Source: Undaria pinnatifida
Taxonomy: Eukaryota; Sar; Phaeophyceae; Laminariales; Alariaceae
Length of the DNA: 64,000 nucleotides
Assembly (NCBI GenBank): GCA_012845835.1
Contig: JABAKD010000029.1
Location: forward strand, 4,676,000 to 4,739,999
Direction: 5' to 3'
Below are positions 44,266 to 54,675 of the stretch, piece by piece. The notes under the pieces are model-generated. The model saw only the letters and a list, made by a program, of their open reading frames with translations, did no database searches and was not told where the DNA came from. Numbering within the stretch: position 1 is the stretch's first letter; the number at the start of each line of letters is the position of its first letter. A program made the translations under genes and the position numbers.

Positions 44266-44769
44266 TGTCGGACGTACTCACTCCATTGTCAGATTGGAAA
44301 CGAGAATCCGTCGAAAAGATGGATCGGAAAATTTTGGGGGTTTCGTATATGTGCGGGATGGATTTCCACAACGGGATTTTGTATTGTTAGTTTTTATGTG
44401 CCCGAATAGTATCACTGTATTTTTCGACTCCATTTTTGCCTCTATCTTGTGTCTATTCTGTGTTTCTTCTACGGCTACAACGCTAAGGGCTACCACGCCC
44501 CATCAATAATGCAAGGGCTATCACGCCTGGCCCACTGCACGGTTACTATAATACGCCTGTGTATTTTCATCCCGGCTACCTCGCCACAGATCCGAGTTCT
44601 ATTTCTGGGTTATCACACTTGAGCTATCACCCTCCACCACACACGCAAATCGGGCTATCACACCCACCTTAGTTAGTAGTTCGTAGTGTACCGATCACCG
44701 GCTATTACGCCACCTTGCTTCTCTCCCTACACCACCACCGGGGCGTCACACGTAACAACCTACTTCACA
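44266..44769 (+). repeat. Copia-1 5' LTR (displaced)
   Basis: Starts TGTCGGACG and ends CTTCACA, in inverted orientation relative to its homologue at 5224-5719. It carries the same repeated GGCTATCACGCC-like motif. The preceding CAACC is the near-complement of AGTTG beside the 3' LTR. Confidence 0.82.
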
Positions 44770-45807
44770 CGCTAGCTACAACGATCGACATCGAACGAGT
44801 GGGTTGTGCGTTGCTACGCGCCAATGAGGAGAACCGATACAAGACCTTTGTCGGGGGAAAGGTTAAGCACCCCTCCCGCAACGGGGGAGAGGGATGCGAG
44901 TCCTCCTCCGCCAATGCACAACATCATGGAGGAGAGGACGCGAGTCCTTCCCCGCCAATGCGCAACATCATTAAACAACAGCAGCTCCATCAGCAACTTC
45001 ATCGAACATAATCGCGGACCTAGCCAACGCCCTTCGCCAAGTACTGCAGATGACCAACGAGTGAGAGCCAACCGCCCCAACAGGAGGTGCGTACGATTCT
45101 AGACCCATAGAAATTCGTCAGAAAAACGAAATGCTTGCTTGGTCTGGAAAGTTTGAGAACGGGTAAAGTGTTGCATCAGCTTGCCGTGTTTTCCGAGGTT
45201 CTGTTCTTTCCTGGGTCTCGGCTGAAAGGTTGATGGACGTATTGAAGGGAGAATCGATACCAGTAGGGCTTATGGACGTAGACCTGTCACGGCACATGAT
45301 TTACTTCGGGAAGGAGAGAGTAGATAAGTAACTCAAGCTATGGTCACGACTGATCGCAAAAATCACAGCCCAACCAGTTCAAGAAACGGTTTTTGCAGCG
45401 GGGTCACCCCAAGAAGCGTGGAGGGTGTTTGAGTCTCACTACGCTGTCAAAGTGAACATGAGAGGGAATTAGAAGAGAGTGAGTGGAATGAACTGAGGCA
45501 GAAGGAGGGAGAGAACATCATGTCGTTTTACGGTAGGGCAAAAGCCATAAGGATGAAGCTAGAATTATACGGAGATAAGCGACCAGACGCATCTATGCGC
45601 AAACATATTGCCCGTAGAATGATCCCAACTTTCAGGCTATGTAGTGACCACGTGCTTCTCTTTCCCGATCTTTCGAGTCGTACCTCGGGAAATATGCTCA
45701 GGAGAGCTGCTCACGAGCTGGAGCGCAATGATATATTGGGAGATCAGGAAAAGAGAGAGTGGAGACAAGGCATGCACTGACCGCAGCCGACGTGGGTCGG
45801 GGCGACC
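44770..45807 (+). pseudogene. gag: Copia-1 gag N-terminal and UBN2-like part (displaced)
   Basis: After a 5' leader, broken coding sequence is seen from about 45085. Pieces include LWSRLIAKITAQPVQETVFA, GSPQEAWRVFESHYAVK, NIMSFYGRAKAIRMKLEL and LRRAAHELERNDILGDQEK, matching the Copia gag order of 'W..L..I......V....S..E.W..L...Y' and later helices. Stops fall near 45329 and 45469, with a frameshift near the end. The piece stops at GGGGCGACC (to 45807); the zinc-knuckle continuation lies at 22640. To the right is satellite in minus orientation. Gag would form the particle shell. Confidence 0.8.
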
Positions 45808-47483
45808 GGGGTGGTACATGTTGGTTCGTCGTACCTAGTGTAGTGGGTTTGGGGTCGGGGCAGATCGTGGGCCTGCTGTTTATTGTGTGTTCGGACAAAT
45901 TCATGGCAATCGGTAGGTGAAGCATTTTGGCTGCCTGGCCTGGAGACCAATGTTTTCGCTTGTTCTAAGTATTAATAATTGGGTGTGGAATGCGGTCTTT
46001 TATACCGTACGTGGTTTTGGATTCGGTATCTTGAGTTTGGATACCTTGAGAACGAACAGGCGTAACCGTCATTTAGATGGACCAGTGGCCAATGGGTATG
46101 AACGGTCCGGGACGATATGATACGATATGAGATGGTGTAGTAGATATACGTTGTTAGTTAGTCGTACTTGGGTGTAGTGGGTTTGGGGTCGGGGCAGTTC
46201 GTGGGCCTGTGGTTCGATGTTGTCTCCGGGTAGGATCGCGAGTTGTTGGTGAGCGAATCTTTTTCGCTGGCTGGCTTGGAGACTAGTTTTTTCACTTGGT
46301 CTAAGCATGGTGTGTGGAATGCGGTCTTTCTTTACCGTATATGGTTTAGATTCGGTGTGTTGAGTTTGGATACCTTGACATGCAACAGGCGTAACCCCCA
46401 TTTTGATGGAACGGTATTCAATAGGTATGAAATGTCCTGAACGATATGTTATGATATGAGATGGTGTAGTGGGTATATGTTGGTTAGTCGTACTTAGGTG
46501 GAGTGTTTGTAGTGTCGGGGCAGTTCGTGGGCCTGCTGTTTAATGTGTGTTGGGATAAGATCGTTGGCCGTCGGCAAATGAACTGTTTGTCTGTCTGGCT
46601 TGGAGACAACTTTTTTCACTTGTTCTGAGTATGGTGTGTGGAAGGCTGTTTCCTTTACCGTATGTGGTTCGATTCGGTATTATAGTTTTTTTTGGATACC
46701 CTGACATCCAACAGTCGTAACCTCCTTTTCGATGGAAAGGTACCCAATGGGTATGAATGGTCCTGGGATATATGACATGATATAAGATGGGGTAGTGGGT
46801 ATACGTTGGTTCGTCGTATCTAGGTGTGGTGGTTTTGGTGTCGGAGCAGTTCGCTATCCTGTTGTTCGCTGTGTGTTCGGATATAATCGGTGGTAGTCGT
46901 ACCTAGGTGTAGTGGGTTCGCGGTCGGGGCAGTTCGTGGTCCTGCTCTTCAATGTGCGTTCGGATAGGATCGTTGGCCGTCGGTAAGTGACGCATTTCGT
47001 GTGGCTTGGTTGGAGACTAATTGTTTCACTTGTTCCAAGTGTGGTAACCGAAATGCGGTTTTTCTTGACCGTATGTGGTTTGGGGTTCGATATCTTTTTG
47101 TTGGATACCTTGAGATCCAACAGGGGCAATCATTTCTTTTTTCGAACACTACTCAATGGGTATGAACTGTCCGGGACGATATGATGTGATACGGTATAGC
47201 TTAGTGGGTATGTTTGTTGGTCGTACTTAGGAGTAGTGGTTTAGGATTGGGGCAGTTCGTGGGCCTGCTGTTCGATGTGTGCTCGTGTAAGATCGTTGAC
47301 CGTCGGTATATGAAGCACTTTGGGTCGCAGGCAGGGAAACTAGTTTTTCCACTTGTTGTTCTAAGTATGGTATGTGGAATGCGGTCCTTCTCTACTGTAG
47401 GTGGGTTTGGATTCGGTATCGGTTTGTTGCATACCTTGACATCCAACATGCGTATCCGTCGATACGATGGAACGGTACCTAAT
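45808..47483 (-). repeat. 325-bp satellite array, minus orientation, part 1
   Basis: Same monomer family as 23026-25401, opposite orientation. Landmarks on this strand are GGTTCGTCGTACCTAGGTGT, GGGGCAGTTCGTGGGCCTGC and AATGGGTATGAATGGTCCGG. The first monomer is cut at the gag breakpoint. Confidence 0.95.
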
Positions 47484-48377
47484 TGTTAAGATGCGGCCGC
47501 GAAAGTCCTGTAGTTTTCCGAATTTGAGATCATTTGGATGGGTTTCGTATGATAAGTTTGGCGTTGTTTATTCGGGAATTTTGATAAATAGATCGGAGAC
47601 ACGTGCCTCCGATCTCAGAAGCTATCCGGGGCTCTGGTGGAATCGATTATTGCTACGTCTCTACGAAGGTAAAAAAGGTGAGTGCTTTCCGAGGACCTGC
47701 TCAGTGACAAACCTGCAGCGGGCGCTCTGTGCCTGCACCCTAAAACCTTCCAAATGACGTCATCGGTAGTACCTGTTTAATGATTGGTTTGCCGTGGAGA
47801 CTTTCCTGCTCCCCCCGCTACACCGGCAGTATGCGACAGGTTTTAGAGCCATTTCTGCCCCCCCCCCCCGCCACACAGGCGGCACGCGGCAGTATTTTGA
47901 TGGGTGACTTTTTCCTTGTTGTAGGGACTGCGTTTCCTTCAAATGCTTTTCTTTGCGTGTTCTCCGCTCCATAGCCAGACCGTTAGAGGTTTGGGAATGG
48001 GGTTTGAGGAGCCGCATCCTGGACTCATGGTCTAGTTCGTAGAACCGGAGTTTCCCCGATTCTCCCATATTTCTGCATATGCGGCTAATCAGGGTGGGCT
48101 CGTGTTAAGATACGGCCTCGAAAGGCCTGTAATTATCAGAACTTGAGATCATTTCGATGTATTTCGTGTGAAAAGGTTGTCGTTGTATATTCGGGAAAGA
48201 CAGGAAATACATCGGAGGAACGTGCCCCCGATGTCAGAAGCTATCCGGGGCCCTGGTGGAATCGAATAAAGCTACGTCCCTACGAAGACAAAGAAAATGA
48301 GTACTTTCCCAGGACCTTCTCATTTGGGCGATCTGCAGGGGGCACGGTGTTCTCAGCCTATGACCCCACGTAAGATG
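47484..48377 (+). mobile_element. Short LTR-pair element (TRIM-like), about 0.9 kb
   Basis: Two direct repeats of about 260 bp (47484 to about 47744, 48103 to about 48365), both starting TGTTAAGAT, enclose about 360 bp of non-coding DNA with a C-run. Shared pieces are CAGAAGCTATCCGGGG and CTGGTGGAATCGA. The element interrupts a satellite monomer that resumes directly on the right (GGGTATGAATGGTC). The outer target duplication is not clear. Terminal repeats this short around a tiny interior fit a TRIM-type non-autonomous retrotransposon. Confidence 0.65.
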
Positions 48378-50347
48378 GGTATGAATGGTCGGAGACGATA
48401 TGATAAATATAAGATAAGATAGGGGGTATATGTTGGTTCGTCGTACTTAGGTGTAGCACTTTTGTGAGTCGGGTAGTTAGTGGGCCCGCTGTTCGATGCG
48501 TGTACGGGTAAGGTCGTTCGCCGTCGGTGAGTAAAGTATTTTGGCTGGATGGCTTGGAAACTGTTTTTTTACTCGTTCTAAGTACGGTAGTATGTAGAAT
48601 GCGGTCTTTCTTTACCGTACGTTGTTTTTGATTGGTTTCTTTTTGTTGGATACCTTGAAATCCAACAGTGACGTAACCGTCTTTTTGATGTAACGGCACC
48701 CAACAGGTATGAATGGCACAGGACGATATGATATGATGTGACATGGGTTAGTGAGTATATGTTGGTCTGTCGTACCTAGGTGTAGCAGGTTTGGGGTCGG
48801 GGCAGTTCGTTATCCTGTTGTTCGATGTGTGTTCGGGTATGATCGTTGGCCGTAGGTAAGCGAAATATTTTGGCTTGCTGGCTAAGAGAATACATTTTGC
48901 ACTAGTTATAAGTAAGGCGTGTGGCATGCGGTCTTTCTCTACCATACGTGGTATTGGATTTGGTATTTTGTGCTTGGATACATTGAGATCCAACACGCGT
49001 AACCGTGATTTCGATGGAACGGTACCCAATAGGATCTACGGCCCGGGAAGATGTGATATGATATGAGATGGAGTAGTGGGTATATGTTGGTTGGTCGTAC
49101 ATAGGTGTAGTGGTTTTGTGGTAGGGGCAGTTCGTGGACCTGTTGTTCGTTGTTTGGTTGGATAGGATCATAGGCCGTAGGTAAGTGAAGAATTTGGCTA
49201 CCTGGATTAGTATAGTTTGTTTACCTGTTCCAAGTTTGGTGTGTGGAATGGGGTCTTGCTTTACCGTTTGCTGTTTTGTTTTATACCTTGATATCCAACA
49301 GGCGTGACCGTCATTTCGATAGAATGGCACCCAACGGGTATGAATGGTCAGGGACTATGTTATATGACATGATATTGGGTAGTGGGTTTACGTTGGTTCG
49401 TCGTGCATTGGTTTAGTGCGTTTGGGGTCCGGGCAATTCGTGGGCCTGCTGTTCGATGTTCGTTCGGATACAATCGTTGGCCGTGGGAAAGCGAGGCATT
49501 TTGGCTGTCTGTCTTGCAGACTAGTTTTTTCACTTGTTCTAAGTTTCGTGTGTGGAATACGCTTTTCTTTCTCGTATGTGGTTTTGTATTCGGTATGTTG
49601 AGTTTGGATACCTTGAGATCCAATAGGCGTAACCGCCATTTTGGTGGAACTGTACGCAATGGGTATGAATGGTCCGGGACGATATGATATGATGCGGTAT
49701 GGCGTAGTGAGTGGGTATATGTTGGTTCGCCGAGCCTATGTGTAGTGTCTTGGGGTCAGGGCAGTTCTCGGGCCTGCCCCTTGATGTGTGTTCGAATAAG
49801 ATTGTTGGCCGTCGGTAAGTGAAGCATTTTGGATTGGTGTCTTGGAGATAAGTTTTCTCACTTGTTCTGAGTACGGTATGTGGAATGCGGTCTTATTTCA
49901 CCGTATTTGGGTTCGGATTCGGTACATCTTTTTTTGATACCTTGAGGTCCAACACACGTAACCGTCATTTTGATGAAACAGTTCCCAATGGGTATGAATT
50001 GCCTGGGATGGTATGACACGATCTGAAATGCGGTCGTAGATGCATGTTAGTTCGTCGGACCTAGGTGTAGTAGATTTGGGGTCGGGGTGATTCGTGGGCC
50101 AACTGTTCGATGTGTTCCTGCATAAGATAGGTAGTCGTCGGTGGGTGAAGAATTTTCGCGGACTGGCTTTGAGACTAGAAGGTTTACTTGTTTTAAGTGT
50201 GATATGTTGAATACGGTCTTTCTTTGTTTACCGTATGTGGTTTGGCTTCAGTATCCTGTTTTTGATTACCTTGAGATCCAACAGGCATAACAGTCATTTT
50301 GTTGGAACGGTATCAAATGGGTATGAATGGTCCGGGACAATATTATT
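48378..50347 (-). repeat. Satellite array, part 2
   Basis: About six diverged monomers between the TRIM-like element and the C/G-tract insertion. Confidence 0.95.
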
Positions 50348-51445
50348 CTAAAAAATGAAAATACACTCCAGCTGTGAGATCGAAGATTTCGTCGAAACTC
50401 ATCTTTGCAAGCTGTCTGTGATACTCCGACCGCGCGCATTACGAGTTGTGTGTCATCATTAAGGATATAGGTCGGCGACTCCCCTTACAACTACAGTCTA
50501 GCTATCAGGGTCAACAGGATGATTTTAGTCAGTCTGTGCGTGGAAACTATAAAAACCGTGTCTGAGGGGGACAAAATCTGACAGCTGTGAAGGGAAAGGG
50601 GGCCTAGTTTTCATCAAAAGTAAGCGGGTTTAGAGGGGGGCGGGGGGGGGGGGGGGGGGGGTTGGGGCGGGGGGGGGGGGGGTGGCGGGGGGGGCAGCTC
50701 AATATGTGCCTGGAAATTATACATTATTTTGAGGGGATAAATGTGACGGTTTTGGCAATAATACATCAGTTTATCATGTATATCCTGGGGTAAGTCGTAC
50801 AATCAGTGAGTAAAGAGAGGGTGGAGTGTTCGAGGGGGTGGGGTTGAGATGGGTTGGGGGGGAAGGTGGGGGGTGGGGGCGAAGGGGGGGCGGGGGAGGG
50901 TGGGGGAGGGGGAAGGGCTTTAGGTGAGGGGTTTGTTATACGTGTGGTGCTAGGTCTAGGCGATGGTGCGGGTGATGGGAAAGAAGGGGGCGTTCGAGGC
51001 GGGGGGGGGGGGGGGGGAGACAGCGGCATGGATGGCTCTCGAAAGATAATGAGGTGATATCCTGTGCGTGAAGTGTTTATTAATGTGGCGGATTTCGATA
51101 TTTGGTGGGGCGTTTGAGTAAGGGAGAGCAAGAGGTGGTGGGGGGGGGGGGGGGTGCGATTTTTTAGGAGGTTTAGGTCACAAATAATATTCAAATACAC
51201 TTCGGCTGTGAGATCAAAGATATGTAGCAGCTTGTTGTACGCGTGGCGCTAGGTCTAGGCGATCGTGCAGGTGGTCGGAAAAGAGGGGGCGTTGGAGGGG
51301 GGGGGGCGGATGGAGGGGGGGGGGGTAGGAAGGGCTTTAGGTGAGGGGTTTGTTTTACGTGTGGTGCTAGGTCTAGGTGATGGTGCGGGTGATGGGGAAG
51401 AAGGGGGCGTTCGAGGCGGGGGTGGGGGGGGGGGGAAACAGCGGT
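50348..51445 (-). mobile_element. C/G-tract element inserted in the satellite, 1.1 kb
   Basis: Begins TAAAAAATGAAAATACACTC and has the module order of 37598-38880: shared block, G-run, TGTGACGGTTTTGG block, G-rich TAGGTCTAGGCGATGGTGCG block, ATGGATGGCTCT block, GGAGGTTTAGGTCAC block. TATTATT flanks both sides (50341-50347, 51446-51452), a possible 7-bp target duplication, although it is low-complexity. Internal G-runs reach more than ten bases. No coding sequence. Confidence 0.65.
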
Positions 51446-54400
51446 ATTATTATTGTATGATACGAGATGGGGTCGTAGATGTATGTTGTGTCGTCGTACT
51501 CATGTGCATTGGTTTTGGGGTGGGGGCAGTTCGTGGGCCTGCTATTCTACGTGTTGTCGGATAGTATCGTTGGCCGTTTGGAAGTGAAGCAATTTATCTG
51601 GCTGGCTTGGAAAATAGTATTTCGCTTGTTTTTTAGAATGGTATGAGGATTACGGTCTTCTTCGCCGTATGTCGTTTTGGATCGCTTATCTTCTTCGATA
51701 CCTTTTAGATCCAACAGACGTAACCCTCACCTTGTTGGGAAGAAACTTAATGGGTATGGATGGTCCCGCACGATATGATTTGATATGAGATGGGGTAGTG
51801 GGTGTTTGCTTTTGGTTCGTCGTACCTGGGTGTATTGCGTTTGGGGTCTCGACGGTTCGTGGCTCTGCTGTTCAATGTGTGTTCCAATGGGATTGTTGGC
51901 CGTCGGTGACTGCAGTGTTTTGCCTAGCTGGCTCAGACACTAGTTGTTTAACTTGTTCTAAGCATAGTGTGTGGAATACACCTTTATTTCTGGTATGTGG
52001 TTTTGTATTCAGAATTTGATTTTACATACTTTTAGATCCAACAGACGTAACCCTCATTTTGATATCACGATACCCAATGGGTATGAACGGTCCGGGACGA
52101 TATGATATGATATGGGATGGGGTAGTTGATGTATGATGGTTCGTTGTACCTAGGTGTGGTGGTTTTGCCGTCGGGGCCGTTCGTGGACCTGCTGTGTTCT
52201 ATGTGGGTTCGGAGAGGATCATTAGTTGTTTGTAAGTGAAGCATTTTGGCTGGCTGCCTCGGACACTCGTTGTTTTACTTCTTCTAAGTGCGTACAGTAA
52301 TTCTTTACCATATGGGGTTTTGGATTCGGTGTCGTCTTCTTGCATACCTTGATATTCAACAGTAGAAACCGTCATTTTTTCGGGACAGTACCCAATGGGA
52401 AGGAATGGTCCAGGAAGATACGATGATATATATATGGGATGGGGTAGTGGGTGTATGTTGGTTCGTCGTACCTAGATGTAGTGGGTTGGGTGTCGAGGCA
52501 GTTCGTGGGCCTGCTGTATGATGTGTTTTCGAAGAGGGTCGTTCGCCGTCGGTAAGTGAAGCATTTATCTGGCTGGTTAAAAGACTAGCTTTTGACTCGT
52601 TTAGAGTATATGATGTAGAGTACGGTCTCTCTTTACCATATGTGAGTTTGGATTCGGCATCTTTTTTTTCTACCATTAGGCGTAACCTTTATTTTGTTGG
52701 GACGGTACCCGATCGGTATGAATGGTACGGGACGATATCATATGGTGTGAGATGCGGTAGTGGGTGTATGTTGGTTCGGCGTATCTGTATGTAGTTGTTT
52801 CGGCGTTGGGGCAGTTCGTGGGCCTGCTCATTGATGTGTGTTCGGAGAGGATTGTTGGCTGTCTGTAGGTGAAGCAAATTTTTGCTGGCTGGCTTGGACA
52901 CTAGTATTTCACTTGTTCTAAGTAGGGTATGAGGAATACAGTATTTCTTCACCTATGTGGTGTTGAATTTGGCGTTTTTTAATAAATTTATTTTATATAA
53001 CAGGCGTATCCGTCATTTTTTCTGACGGTACCCAGTGGGTATGAATGGTCCGGGATGATATGATACGATATGGGGTGGGGTAGTGGGCGTATGTTGGTTC
53101 GTCGTACCTAGGCGGAGTGGATTTGGGGTCAGGACGGATTTTTGGCCTGCTTTTCGATGTGTGTTCGGACAGGATCGTTGGCCGTCGGTAAGTGCAGCAT
53201 TTTTTCTGGCTGGCTTGGAAACTAGTATTTTACTTGTACTAAGTATAGTATGTAGAATACGGTCTTTCTTTACAGTAGATGGTTCTGGATTCGGTATCTT
53301 TTTTTGGATATCTTTCAGATCCAACACGCGTAACGGTCATGATGCTGGGACGGTACCTGATTGGTACAATTGGTCCGGGACGATATGATTTGGTAGAGAT
53401 GCTGTAGTTGGTGTCTGTTGGCTTTTCGTGCCTAGGTGTAGTGGGTTTAGGGTCGGGGCAGTTCATGGGCCTTTCCTTTACGTGTGTTCGGAGAGGATCC
53501 TCCGCCGTCTGAAAGTGCACCAGATTGTCTGGCTGGCTTGAAGACCTATATTTCACTTGTTGTTGTTATATTAAGCATGGTGGGTATGTGGAATACGGCC
53601 TTTCCTTACCAGTGTGGTTTTGGATTCGGCATCTTTTTTTTTGGATGCCTTTTATATCCAACAGGCGTAACCGTCATTTTGTTGGGAAGGTACCCAATAG
53701 GTGTAAATGGTTCGGGACGATATGGTATAATATAAGTTGCGGTAGTGGGTTTATGTTGGTTCGTCGCATCTATGTGTAGTTGTTTCGGCGTGTCGGGGCA
53801 GTTCGTGGGCCTGCTCATTGGTGTGTGTTCGGAAGAGATTGTTGGCCGTTTGTAGGTGAAGCAATTTTGCCGACTGGCTTGGACACTAGTAGTTCACTTG
53901 TTTTAAGTAGGGTATGAGGAATACAGTCTTTCTTCACCCGTGTGGTGTTGAATATATTTGGCGTTTTTTTTAAAATTAATTTTAGATCCAACAACAGGCG
54001 TATCCGTCATTTTATCTGACGGTACCCAGTGGGTATGAATGGTCCGGGACGATATGATACGATATGAGGTGTGGTAGTGGGCGTATGTTGGTTTGTCGTA
54101 CCTAGGCGGAGTGGATTTGGAGTCAGGACGATTCGTAGGCCTACTGTTCGATGTGTGTTCGGATAGGATCGTTGGCCGTCGGTAAGTGCAGCATTTTGGC
54201 TGGCTGGCTTGAAAACTATTTTTTTTCACTAGTTGCTCTCAGTGTAGTATGTGGAACACGGTCTGTATTTGTCGTGTGTTGGTTTGGATTCGGTATCTTC
54301 TTTCTGCACACCGTTTAGATCCAACAGGCGTAATGTTTATTTTCAGCACGGTAACCAATGAATGGGTATGAATAGTACGGGACGATACAATATATATGGT

Positions 54401-54559
54401 ATATGATGCGCAAATGGGTGTATGTTGGCTGGTGTTACCGTTTTGCAGCGGGTTTGGCATCGGGGCAAATCGGGGGTCCGTTGTTCGATGTGTTTTCGAA
54501 GAGGATCGTTGGCCGTCTGCACGTAAAGCAATTTTGCTGCCTGGCTCGGAGACTATTAT
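51446..54559 (-). repeat. Satellite array, part 3
   Basis: About nine or ten diverged monomers of about 325 bp. Confidence 0.93.
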
Positions 54560-54675
54560 TTTATAAAAAATGAAAATACACTCCAGCTGTGAGATCGAAG
54601 ATTTCGTCGAAACTCATCTTTGCAAGCTGTGTGTGATACTCCGATCGCGCGTATTACGAGTTGTGTATCCTCATT
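54560..54675 (-). repeat. Short C/G-tract element fragment in the satellite
   Basis: AAAAAATGAAAATACACTCC starts it at the same terminal position as the copy at 50348. It is cut after CCTCATTAT, only about 115 bp long. Confidence 0.75.
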
